From Mnemiopsis leidyi (taxonomy: Eukaryota > Ctenophora > Tentaculata > Lobata > Bolinopsidae), in the NCBI GenBank assembly GCA_000226015.1, contig JH153129.1:121656-163084 (forward strand): 41,429 bases of DNA, in the 5' to 3' direction. The notes under the pieces were generated by a model. The model did no database searches, was not told where the DNA came from, and saw only the letters and a list, made by a program, of their open reading frames with translations. This document shows positions 11,045-22,900 of this stretch, piece after piece; position 1 is the first letter of the stretch, and every line of letters begins with the position of its first letter. Made by a program: the position numbers and the translations under genes.

Positions 11045-14000
11045 ATGAACAGTGTAAACAACATGAACAAGAAGTCCATGGCTAAGTTCCTCATGAACGA
11101 GAACTTGGAACCAGCCACACGAACTTTAGACATCGTCAGACTTGTCTTTCATTTCTGCAACTTTGTGAACCTGACCCTGGGAGGAATTGCGTTTGGAGTG
11201 GGTATTGGGTACGACCTGACTCCCATTAACGTGAGCGGTAGTTCAGCAATCAAGCCGGTTCAGGTATGTGACACTGTGACAGAGAGGGGTGTTGTGGGAA
11301 ATAGAAGTTTGAGATTGGAGAACGTGATTTCTGTCTTCACCTATAGATTAGTTCACTTATAGCTGATGTCATGCTTTAAGGACCTTGTTGAGTGTTCTCC
11401 TCTAGAATTCTTAATAAAGTCCAGACTAAATAGTCTAGATTAAAATAGAAGTTTAAATAATAACCATGTCACCATGGTTACTGTGTAACTCTAACACTAA
11501 CATTGTTACTTGGTTACTATGGTTACTGTGTTACTTCTAACACTAACATTGTTACCATGGTTACTGCGTTTCATGAACACTTACATGGTTATTATGGTTA
11601 CTGCGTTGCTTCAACACTAACATTGTTACCATGGTTACTGTGTTATTTGAACACTTACACTGTTACCATGGTTACTGTGTTACTAACACTAACATTCTAT
11701 TTCAGACAAAGTTCGTGGTGACGGGAGTGTTCGTTATAATACACGGTCTGATTGGGGCATACGGCTTCGTGTCTCGACAAAGCCGGTAGTACTTATAATT
11801 AGCTAATTAGAGACTTGGTATACAGGATCTCCAAGACACCCCGTAAATTTGAACATTTAGTTTCGGCGACACATTCTGTCCAGTTTAAGTCTGGTTACTC
11901 AAATCAGTAAACTGGTCGAGACAGGAAATATCCTTCCCAGTAAATTTCTATACATATTTAAACTGTAAAGTACAGCTTCAAGTTTCGGCCCAGGCGGTGC
12001 TCAAGATATCTCGACGTTTAGTCTAAGGCGAGCAATATCAAAACAAATTCCACACTATAAACAGTATAATTACACTTCAATAATTCGCCCTCTATTTCAC
12101 ATTTAAACCCCCGACCATGTCTAACAACATCCCTCCTTTCAGATCTCTGATACTGTACGGGTGTCTAGGTCTCTGTCTACTTATTGTCGGAAGTGTTGCC
12201 GCCTGGTCAGCTAAAACAGGGGAAAACAAGATCGTATCCAGCTCTCGACAAGACTTCTACTTCAAGTGGCAGGAGTTTGATGAAAAAATTGATCAATGTG
12301 AGTAAAGATATCAGCTGTAAATCTGTGCGTATCAAGATATAAGACCGGCTCATAACCTCATGATATCCATTTTAAGTGTGCCTGTATATAGTGTCTATAC
12401 GTCTAAGTCCCGCTGCCTCATATACTGGAGCATGTAAACCTCTGAAGCAGACGGCTTCAGGCGGCTTATAACACTAAACAATTAATATAATTTCTCGGTG
12501 ACTAATGTCAGTCACATGACACACGGGGTTAACTGTGAACATCGTGTGTATTAGAAGTGCCAGCTAAGGACAATCAGGAGACTTATCAGCAGTGACTGGC
12601 ATTATTACACAGATTAACGCAGTTGTCCAGGAACACACAATATATAGGTTTATATTGAACATAAGCTGTGCATTGAGGACGGGATTATACAATAGTAATC
12701 TTGATGGTAGTTGATCTGTAGTAGACAGTATATGATTAGATAATTGGACAAACAATACTCATGCTTATTGAAGACACAATAAAATGAACGTCTATTGAAT
12801 CAAAATAAAAGCTTTGCTCATAACAAATCCGTACACAATGGAGCGAACAGCTAAGTGCTATCTCAAACAACTGACCGTTGTAGAAAAGTCCGAGCAGGAG
12901 CAACAAAAACTTATTATCAGCAACTTCTCTTTCTCTCCCAGTCGTAGAAGAGCAGCCGATAGAGCGGGTTATACACAATGACTGTGAGTGTAGGCACACC
13001 GAGAGAGATCCCCTATCGGGCAAGACAAACCAAATAGTAGACTGCTGGACCGGTAAATCACAGGCCGATACTAGAGCGTCAGAACTGCTGCTGCAGAGTT
13101 ATTGTAAATGGCTTGGGTTCTGCCTTCTTCTGATTAAAGCACTGTCTGATCTACACTTTTACTTGGTTCTCCTTTATCCGAATCTTTACTCATACCTTAT
13201 TCTGCTGTAATTTTGTGCTAACTTCTTGAGGAAATTCTTATCTTTTACGCACATTTCCTGATACGGTAGTTTGGGGGGTTCGATTAGGTAGTTTGGGGGG
13301 TTCGATTAGGAGGGGTACATTTTCAAATATTCCAGGATAGCATGGCGCACTTTTTCACATTTACCTTCATGATCTTCATGATCTTCATGTTCATGGCGTA
13401 TTAAGTTAAAACATATGGGAACAAATCATATGATTTCAACTGAATGGCTGATCTTGTGAAATCTTTCGCATGATTTTCCAAATCCCAACTTGCAGCTCGA
13501 TATCAAGACAACAAAGAATTCTCAAATGATCGTTAAACTACTTATTGAAATTTCTATTTTTAGCCAGAGAAGGGTTAACGTACTCTGAAGAAAACAAGCA
13601 GCTGTCTAAAGATGACCAATTTATCTGGAACCTTATCTGTATACGGAAGTCTTGTCACATGACCTGTATGTATATACCATCTCCGCAAGCTTTCTGGCCT
13701 CTGATCGAAACTTTTTTCTGAAATTGTCATCCTCAACCCTAATCAATTATAAGATTTTTAGCCGTTTTTGGGCAGGCAAAAAGGATGACTTCACAAATAA
13801 TCACGTTTTCTTATCCAGACATTTCGACATCTATCAATCGGAATGAAACTAACTTAAAAGACGAGCTGAACAAAGCCGAGAACCAAAAATACTACAATTG
13901 CAAGTAAGACAAATATAATAACAAGTTATTTTTGTTTACATCTTTGGTAACAATGGCAAAGATACCTATAGAGAACTACGCTATTTCTGTCACAATACTA

Positions 14001-14776
14001 GATTATCGCGAAAATATCGCGTTAATATCGCTTAGATATCGCTTAGATATCGCGCAGAACAGCAAAAACTGAACTGTCTACTGCGACTACTCCACGCTGA
14101 GCTAACAGGTATGCAACTCAGGAAACCGGAAGTCTGTACCGATGTGAACAGCTGTGACACTAGATGTGATAGCAACTTGGAGACATACAACGAGACTCTA
14201 TGCGAGGATCTGTGTAACGCTCACACCAACCCCCTAACCTGCATTAAATACGTTAAAATACTGACACGAGTAAGTGGAAATATCACTTGATGGCTGATTT
14301 CTAGAAGCTTAAATAGCGGGAAAAAATGTGTAGCAGAATTTCCTTTATATTTGAGTCCTAAACTTCAACACCTCCATTAACTTTACGGAAATAAGTAATA
14401 CAAAAACGACCCTTCACTAACCCCCTCAATCCCTCAGCACCGAGTAGTGACGATGTACGTGATACTTTTCTCCCTCTCCGTAACTCAGACTGTCTGTCTT
14501 CTCTGTGACATTCTCTTTATCTTCTGGTCCCTCAAGGAGGAGGTCGACATAGAGATCCACCACACTGACTACAAGGATAGGAAGCGGCTCTCCACCAAGC
14601 TTCAACTGTTGAACCGGTTCTTGCCGTGCTGCTTCAACATTCCTCAGCCTAGTAACAATGCCAGACAGTCTAATGTGGCGCTCAGTGACATTTTCTCTAC
14701 TAGTGAACCGGATAGTTCCGTAAATCATGCTATAAATACAGACTCTTCAGCTGACCAAATCGATGTTAAAACTTGA
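11045..14776 (+). CDS. Tetraspanin-like four-pass membrane protein (6 exons)
   Basis: Exons 11045-11263, 11706-11785, 12143-12297, 13564-13638, 14109-14269 and 14438-14776 join to 1,029 bases, 342 codons plus stop. All borders are GT/AG and all phases agree. Membrane segments lie at about residues 31-56, 76-95, 101-121 and 233-259. The loop between segments 1 and 2 is short and carries a possible glycosylation site (NVS). The loop between 3 and 4 is about 110 residues and Cys-rich, with seven Cys at 177-221. The C-tail is about 85 residues, polar and Ser-rich. This is the tetraspanin layout, and segments 1 and 2 (GGIAFGVGIGY, GVFVIIHGLIGAYGF) resemble that superfamily. The diagnostic CCG motif of the large loop is absent, so it is a divergent tetraspanin or another four-pass family. 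Tetraspanins organise membrane protein complexes at the cell surface. Exon 4, the shortest, is the least certain. Confidence 0.7.
11462..11700. repeat. Intron-1 minisatellite of the tetraspanin-like gene
   Basis: Repeated words TAACACTAACATTGTTAC and CATGGTTACTGTGTTAC alternate at irregular spacing up to the acceptor of exon 2 (11705). The GTTAC/GTAAC vocabulary resembles the array at 8971-9250. The open frame that runs through it is a repeat artefact. Confidence 0.75.
12298..13563. other. Intron 3 of the tetraspanin-like gene
   Basis: A 1.27-kb intron between the third membrane segment and the rest of the large loop. It contains a perfect 22-bp tandem duplication at 13265-13308 (GGTAGTTTGGGGGGTTCG core) and no supported gene on either strand. 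Confidence 0.6.
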
Positions 14777-15650
14777 GTGTGTAGTGTGATGATCAGAAAC
14801 AACCGTGATTATCCTGCATAATATGATTTGTTACTTACATTTTTATACTGCTCCCTAGGAAGCAGTCAAAGTTCGGGAAAGAGAAAATAGAAATAATACA
14901 TTTTATTTGACTTTTATTGAATATATGATTATGGAAGTTGCTAAACTTAGAAGTTTCTACCATTTCTACCAGATGTTTTTCTTGGCGGTGCATGAAAACG
15001 TGGATTGTAAGATTTCTGTTACTTTTCAAGATATCCTGACAGTATCATTGATCAGAATACTGGATGAAAGTAAAGTAAACATTTTTATTGACTTGTAATA
15101 TGACTTTGACGTAGCCTTTAACAACAGCTAAGCGAGGGTTTCACCTTTATTTAATTATTTGATAACTTTTTCAATACAGCTCTATTACTACATTTTGTTG
15201 AAGAAAAATGGTCTTTGTCATGTGACGGATCCATAAACAAAGTATGACAAAACCAAAAATTCGTGGTTTGCAGAATCAAAGCCAGCCCATTTTTAACAAA
15301 TATTGAGAATCATGAGCCAAACTCATCCACTGTCAACACATTGTTCTATATACATTAATGCATTCTTAGTCTTAGATATGTCGTGTAACTAGAATACAAT
15401 CCGTTAAACAAGTTTAAACAGTACGTGTTAGGAATACAAACTTGCCAAAAAACTGATGATGTCATTTTAAAATCTAACGTCATGCGATAACAAAAATGCA
15501 ATGTTTCTACGAGAATTCATCCAGTGTTGAAGATTAACACAGTTTCCTATCAGTGAAACACAGCCCCTATCTCCGTCTTAAATTACTTTTCCTAGATAGC
15601 TCCTCCTCCTGAAATATTTCCACTGGAGCGACAATGCGAATGAAGAACAA
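14777..15650. other. Intergenic spacer
   Basis: 3' flank of the tetraspanin-like gene. AT-rich, with no supported gene. An AT-rich stretch after the stop codon could hold the poly(A) site, but no strong AATAAA was noted near it. Confidence 0.4.
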
Positions 15651-15779
15651 AAAGCTTGCCGTTATCACAAATTACATTAGGTCCGAAGTCGTCTGTCGGG
15701 CAGGCAGGGGCGAGGAGCCTGTTAGCGGACAAGACTTGAATAAGGGGCTGCAGAGGAACCTGATACCCCTCCTGCTGGA

Positions 15780-16050
15780 AGATAAGACCAGCTGACTGCT
15801 TCCCTTGGTCATGTGACCAGCTGTTGCTCCGTGATGTTTACGTTAGCCAATCAGGGAGTGGGTAGGCAGAGTCGCTGACCAATGGGAACGCCCGAGAGAT
15901 AAGGAATGGGGTTCGAAAGATAAGGCAGGCAAGCTAGAGAACTTTGACTGCTTTGAGCTTACTTCAGCTTTTTGAAATTTCTGTTTGTTGATTTATCGGT
16001 AAAAGAGTTAAACGATATTACATAGTTTATGGTGAATCGGTAAATAGAGG
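15780..16050 (+). promoter_or_regulatory. CCAAT/GATA-containing promoter-like region
   Basis: Directly upstream of the signal-peptide exon at 16051 lie two CCAAT boxes (15847-15851 and 15879-15883, 32 bases apart) and two AGATAAGG words (15898-15905 and 15918-15925), which fit GATA-factor sites. CAGCTG E-box cores lie slightly upstream. CCAAT pairs bind NF-Y in animals. No TATA box was seen. The assignment to the giant gene rests on position only. Confidence 0.5.
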
Positions 16051-16913
16051 ATGCACAGGAGTAAATTGATACTCTTGTTGCTTCTAGTCTACATAAGTAA
16101 GTAGATATTCAGTTGTTATAGTTTCAATTAAATAAGCTTTAATTTGTAAAAAGAGTTTATACTGTTTAGTTTCAAAACGTTATTCGTATTGAGAAACCGC
16201 GGAACATCCGACCTGCTGTGGGAAAAAGAAACTCACCATTTTGCTGATATTGATTATTGATAATGATGTGATCTTTGAAAAAGATACGCCTTTGACAATA
16301 GTAAAGCGGCCGCAATAAGATCCTACATCAAGTATGCTCTATAAATTTGAATTAGCGATTCAACAATCAAGCTCAGGTCAGGAATACCTGATAAGACTTA
16401 AGAGCCTTAATAATACCTAATAAGAGCCCTAATAAAAAGTATTACTAACACAAATGAAAACGTAACGGAAATCGGATACGTTTCAAAACACATACAAACT
16501 GGGCATCATCCGACTCTGACACATATTGTTTACACGCGCGTGTAGTCGTCATGATCTTGATTGTGATTGGTTGCTATCTGCGTGTGACCGTGTGCAGGAT
16601 GATGATGATTTGGTAACGCGCGCGTGTCGTCTACTTATTAAGTAATTGTAATACCTCGTGTGTGTTTCGGTTTGTGGTTTGGACTTAAGCCCATGCTACA
16701 TGAGTGTTTTTTATTTACTGCCAACAGCCTTTCTACTGAGCCAAATGACCCATATGATTTAACTGTCATCCTGAAATTTCCTTGCCTCCTTTGTGTTCTA
16801 AACTGCTGCTTAATTCTTAGAATTGAATACCTTTGTCGCTATGCCTTACTTGAAATTTTAACTCTTCTCTCTGTCCTCAGAGTCGACGAAGTCGATAAAG
16901 ATTATCAACAGTG
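16051..16913 (+). other. Signal peptide exon 1 and short exon 2
   Basis: Exon 1 (16051-16096) encodes [15 protein letters not shown], a basic start followed by a hydrophobic core, and ends at a GTAAGT donor in phase 1. Exon 2 (16881-16913) adds [11 protein letters not shown] after a good pyrimidine-rich acceptor and ends in phase 1. The phases fit exon 3. The upstream promoter-like motifs support this start. Intron 1 (785 bases) holds GC-rich palindromes near 16531 and 16616 but no gene. Confidence 0.75.
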
Positions 16914-19900
16914 GTATGTTTATTTACATTACTAATTTCGCATTTCTGCAAATACAACCAGCAGGAATTAGTTACTATGAGCTAGGACGCGCTTGTTCCC
17001 CCTGTAAAACCCCCTTTAATTTCCCCTAGAACTTGCGTTCAAGGCTCCCTGTCAATTGAGCACAACAAGCGGATCGTCCCAGTGTGATCTAGCAGTAGAT
17101 GGGAAACTCACCTCCCCCAATTGTGCTGTGTCAAAGGACCAGAAAGATCCCTGGCTCTGGGTGGACCTCACTGACTACCACTGGGTTGCTCAGGTTCGTT
17201 ACCTTGGTTACAGAATAACATCTTTTTCTGGCTCGACAGAACTTTCTGATCCAGTGATCCATATTGTAAGGATGTGCAATCGGCAATATGTCAGAATTTT
17301 GATTAAAAGAGATCAAGTCCTGGTTTTAAAGTGCAAGTCACAGTATTTATAGAACATGACGATAAGTGACATTTAAGATATTTTCTGATTTCGACCTACT
17401 GACAAAAACTCTTCCTCCAGGTAAAAGTATGGAGTTCCTCTCTGAAACAGTACAAGATCTACGTTGGAAACAGCACTTCTGACCCCACTAGTGGAACACA
17501 ATGTGGCGGAACTTTCGACGGAGATAGCACGGTAAAGTGTTTTCATGGTTCATCGGAAAATCCAAATTTAGCGGACACGTCAATAATTATTGGGAAACAT
17601 TGTCGGTTATGTCAAAGTTAGAGTGGGATTAGAGGGTCAATATATTCTGTTAATCCTGATATCTTACAGATTAACTGTGACCCTGTGATACGGGGCCGTT
17701 ACGTGGCTGTCGCACTGGAAGGACAGAACACTCTAACTGTGTGTGAAATGAGAGTATACGGAGCAGGTCAGCAACTTTATCTCTTTATACTTGATATTTG
17801 TCTTTCGCCAAATAATCAAATATTTCTTTAACTTTTAGCTGTTACATCGATGATAATCAAACTTATGAGTATAATTGTTGGTACGATGACAAGAAAGACA
17901 TTGATGTCTCGCTTTCCTTCTGAAAGTACACCAACACCTCTATTTCCAGATTCCTTCAATCTCATGTCTGCTCAAGGAGCAGACTGTAACACGGCTTGTA
18001 ACGAAAACGGTCTGGTCTGTAATCCCCACATCGTCACCAACGACGACTCTAAAGTGATGAACAACGCCGGGGTATCCTTCTGCTTCAGATACTCCTCCTC
18101 AAACAAGTGGTTTGCTAACGATCAGCCCGGATTTGTGGCAGGGAGTGCGGATCCTAACAGAAACAGGTGTATCGGATTCCAGGATGTACCGGACCAAGTT
18201 AAATGTGATGGAAAGTACTGGTCCGTGCAGAGACTTTGTACCTGCGACAATTCTGGTTAGTTTACTTTATACTTACTTATATTGGTGATACCATTGCTAT
18301 AGGACTCGTTATAAAGTGGATTACTTCTTTGGGACTACATTCATCAGACTTAAAACTATGACATAACATTCAACTGTTGGATGGAAGAATGAAGTTAATA
18401 TCATTATGGCAGGTTGTTTCAAAAGTCAATTTTCAAGAAATCCATCCCAACATTACAAATTCCCCTTCCAGGTACCGTGACAAAGACTGCCTGTGAAACT
18501 CACACTTCATCCTGTTCTTCTGTTGCTGTTATCGAGTGTCCTGCAGGTAGGACTTTCAATATTCTCTCCGAGATCCGAGAAACACTTCTTCTATATTCTT
18601 TTAAGAATACTCTCGGTCACGTGACGTCGTGACTTCCTCTACTAGCTGTTGTTAGCTACTCCGTGTAGTTACTCAAAATATATAACTTCTACCACTTCAC
18701 CCTTAATCATATGCTTGTAAATCACTTCCTCGCGTCACCTTAACGATCAATCACCTTTGTCTGGTATCTTTATCAATTAATCAATCTTACGATTTGGAAA
18801 TCATTCGAACAATCTTAAAGTTAAGCAATAAATCTGAATTTGGTAGCCTTGTCACCCGAGCTCACACATTGATATTTCAGGTATGCAGATTGCCATAGCT
18901 GACGCTCAGTTTAACGGGACTGGCTGTGGTATTGATGTGACTACCAAGGTTAAGGGAATGTGTCACAACCAAGATAGATGTCAGTTGTATGCCAGTTCAG
19001 CTACTATTGGTAACAGTGGATGTAGTCCTGGTACCGCTACCCTGGTAATTGGGTACTCCTGCAAAGGTAACAGTCAACGTTTTACAGATTTGGAGGATGA
19101 TTTTTGGGAGTCACGCTGAGCTGAACTCCAAGATGCTACCTATATGTTACAAACTCAGTGAAGTGACTTGTCTTTAGTTTCTAAATTAACCTGTCTTCTG
19201 GTGTCTATAATAATAATAGGATATTTGACAACTGTCTCAACCCCAACAGTTCCGATCCCTTGTGCTCTTGGAGAGTTTACGTGCGACAACGGAGAGTGCA
19301 TATCAGACCACAAGAGGTGTGATGGAACTACTGACTGTGGTGATGGAAGTGATGAGATTTGTTCTTATATGGGTATGTATCAATAGCATATGTAGCAAGA
19401 ATAGCAGGGATAGCAGGGATAGCAGGGGTAGCAGGGATAGCAGGGATAGCAGGGATAGCAGGGATAGCAGGGATAGCGGGGATAGCAGGGATAGCAGGGT
19501 TGGGGTATGTACGGTGAAATTAGATGGAAACAGTAAGGGGGATCAAATTGTCGATCAGAAGTTCTAGAAAAAGTTATGAAAAAAGCCTGTTGATGCAAAA
19601 TGAATAATGATCGTTGTCATGGGAAACGATGAATTTAAAAATCAATTTTACTCCATCAAAATTAATTTTACTCCATGAATACACTTTACCCCCCGTGTTT
19701 CTCAGACATCTCGATGGGAGCTAAGTGTAAGGCCCCCACCACCTTCTACGGGAACGACTGCTCCCGAGTAGTAGACGGGAACGAAAACACTGACTATTAC
19801 GCGGGAAGCTGCTACCACAGCGAGATGGACCTCAAGAACCCCTGGTTACAGGTCGATCTTGGGAAGACATCTCAAGTTGACTTAATCACCATCGTTAACA

Positions 19901-22900
19901 GGTGGGAAGAATGGAGGTTTTGATAATATTGATAAATTTTGATAGTTCTACTTTTTATTTTGTCTTTTGAACATCTCCATCGTATTTTGTATTTTTCTTC
20001 TAAGCTTCTAGCCAGTTTTAACTGAAGAAGTAGAATTTCCAATTTGTGATATGATAACTGATAATAAGTGGTGTATCTTTTTGTATGGCATTCTCCGTTG
20101 GCGGTTCTTATTAGACAAAGCAGTCCCAAAATTATTGTTGCTCCATGTTACGGGTATTATACGGTCCAACAATCCAGCATGCACCATCGTACATCCCGTG
20201 ATCGGATTCCCGCTTTACTTATCTGAGAAAACTATCATATTTGCTTTGTCTAGTAATCTTATCACGGTTCTCAAATTTCCACTTTCCACCGAAATCTGCT
20301 GTCGTTTTAATCAAATTACCTGACACAAGTTTCCACCCGAATTTTCGCGGTTATGACGCTCCAACTAAGGACAAGAAAACTTACAAGGTTGGCCTGATGA
20401 AGTCATGGAAAGAGGGGGCTAGAAGATAAAGGGACTGACTCACGTGAACCTTTGCATAGACCCCATAAGTGCAGTGTCGAAATGGGAGGGGTGGGAAAAG
20501 AATTTTGTCGTTGGAATGTTTTTTCTTATCAAGCACATGACTTGAACTCGTGAAAATGGAATTTATAGAATTGATAATTGTTGGTATGTATAATTTTTAT
20601 CATCGATATTTCACGTGAAACATATATTTGTCCAATTTCTACAAACTTTCAACAAACAAAAGAATAAAGAGAAAAATTGAAAAAAATCGTTGGATGGCAT
20701 TAGAAAGTGGTTTGAATTATTCAAATAACCTGGTCGATCAGTAAACGGCAAACAAGTATTATAAGATCATGGAAGACGCTGCCGATTAATTTTCTGTGAA
20801 TCAAAACACAACAAAATAGTGTTTTTGAGCCCTACTTCCCGCAGAATGGAGTGTACGTACTGCGAGGGACGTATCAACAGTTTCCGGGTTTACGTTGGCG
20901 ACTCTACGGACCCGGACAAAATGAGCATCTCTGATGCTTGTCAGGGAAAAGTATTCAACATCCCCACAGGACAGTCCTCCTTCGATGTCAAGTGTAACAA
21001 GAAAGGTTAGATTGTTAGAACCTTGCTATGTGGGATATATAAGCCTTTTTGACAATCAAGCTCTTTAAGTTCTGCTAAAAAACTCAATGGATCATCAGTG
21101 TCTCAAAGAACCAGCTTTATTAAATGTGTATTCCAATCTAACTCCACAAATCTCCAGGTCAGTACGTTACGATATACCTCCCCGGAGACTCGAGAACTCT
21201 AAACTTCTGTGAGATGACGGTAAAGACCAAGGTTAACGGACTGGAATGTAAGACTAACGTAGACAACACATACTACGAGAACGGGAACACTTACCAGCTG
21301 ATGTGCCCTGCTTGTGACACTACCGGTTTGTTTAACGTGGATATTTCACTTAGATAAGGGACCGACCATCTTAGTGTGACTCGTACTTACGTCGAATTTG
21401 AACCAGTATGGACCTGTGAACCAGTCTGGACCTATGATCTTATGGTCCTATGAACCATGCTTAGCAGGCTCATGAACATAAACAAACACAAAACCCCTGA
21501 ACTCTAAACTGAACTTCTACACAAACTTCAGGCCGAGTGTACGGAACAGGAACGTACGCTGCTCGCTCCTCAGTCTGCACAGCTGCTATACACGCCGGAG
21601 CTATAAGCCAGGAGGGAGGCTGTGTGTACGCTACTATCGGTCCTGGAGCAGCCAACTTTAGGGGCAGCACTCAGAACGGTGTTACTAGTCAAGAGTAAGT
21701 TGTTTAGAGCTTAAGTGTTGAATTATTTTAGTAGGCAATGATTTATTAGGAGAGTGATTTCAACTTTCCAACTGAAATTTGTCGGTTATCATTCTCATTT
21801 GGTTCAACTGGATTCTGGAAGATACATAGCGATCAACAAACCATTTCTTCAGTTATGGTGGTCTCGCCAAATCGTTCGATGTAGCAGCCTGCGCTGGAAC
21901 CATCACCAAAACGGCCTGTCAGACTACGGGTGTAGGGTCTTGTTCAAACAGCACCATTGTCCTACAGTGTCCTAAAGACATGGTCCTTCTCATTGAGTCT
22001 GCTTCTTATGGTATTTCTCCTAGCTGCAGTGCTCCTGACACATTTGAGATCGTGAGTTTGTGGAGTTGAAGTTATTAGGAGTTAAACATAGCGGAATATT
22101 TAGATCGGTGTGGAGACTTCAATACAATTTTGCAAATCTATGAAGTTCTATCCGTCTATGGTATAGTTATTTTAATATAAGCCCTCTAAGGCTGTATATT
22201 TTGCCCAACACTCTCATCAGTACTGTAAAACTAAAACGCTCCACTATCAGGTACGACGAACCTGCAGTCATCACAACTCCTGCAAGTTGTCCGCTAAAAA
22301 CGACATGTTCGGAGACCCCTGTACTGGAAACAAGTTCCTGAAGGTCTCCTACTACTGTCAGGGTGAGTTAGAATTATTCTTGTTTGCTAGTTTTTGCGGG
22401 CTCGTTTAATCTACGGGTGAAAAATTATTGCCTGGACAATAGGGGTAATGATTACCAACAAATTTACTTTAAATTACCCGGTAATCGACAGTAAATTTGC
22501 TTCAAAATTATCGTTAAGCTAGATTAACTGAAAGATATAATTTCTTTCATATCATATGCTATAGTCATTAAATTAGACTTAACAAACTATCTCTCGCAGC
22601 ATCTGCCCCCTGTCCGACAAGCTCATTCTCCTGCGGTTCTGGACAGTGTGTCGACCACGCCCTGGTCTGTGACGGTAAAATAGACTGTTACGATGGGAGT
22701 GACGAGAACTCTACAAACTGCGGTACGATTTTTTTTCAGTTCACATCGTGTTGCTTTAGTCGCTGTCCTATTGTCTTTAAAAATGGCATCAACAGAACCA
22801 ATTCTTCCAATACTAAGTTCAATCGACTATGTAGAAATGTTTAGATTTGACCCACTTCTGATCCGATCTCCCCCACAGTTGGAGGGTGTAACTTTGACAA

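Noticed and set aside
11503-11721. 72-codon frame overlapping tetraspanin intron 1
   Set aside because: Low-complexity translation of the minisatellite; it ends in the acceptor of exon 2.
13265-13308. GGTTCGATTAG words suggestive of a tRNA T-arm
   Set aside because: A 22-bp tandem duplication with no acceptor, D or anticodon stems around it.
14001-14058. ATATCGC-rich stretch in the tetraspanin intron as a CRISPR-like or regulatory array
   Set aside because: Short, imperfect simple repeats (ATATCGCTTAG) with no spacers; ordinary intronic microduplication.
15634-15795. 53-codon plus-strand frame upstream of the giant gene
   Set aside because: Less AT-rich and protein-like, but short, without a domain, and next to promoter motifs; it could be an upstream frame or chance.
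19380-19598. Open frames on both strands through the 9-bp array (SRDSRD... and CYPCYP...)
   Set aside because: They are open only because the repeat unit is a multiple of three; the region is an intron between the LDLa1 and F5/8C-2 exons.
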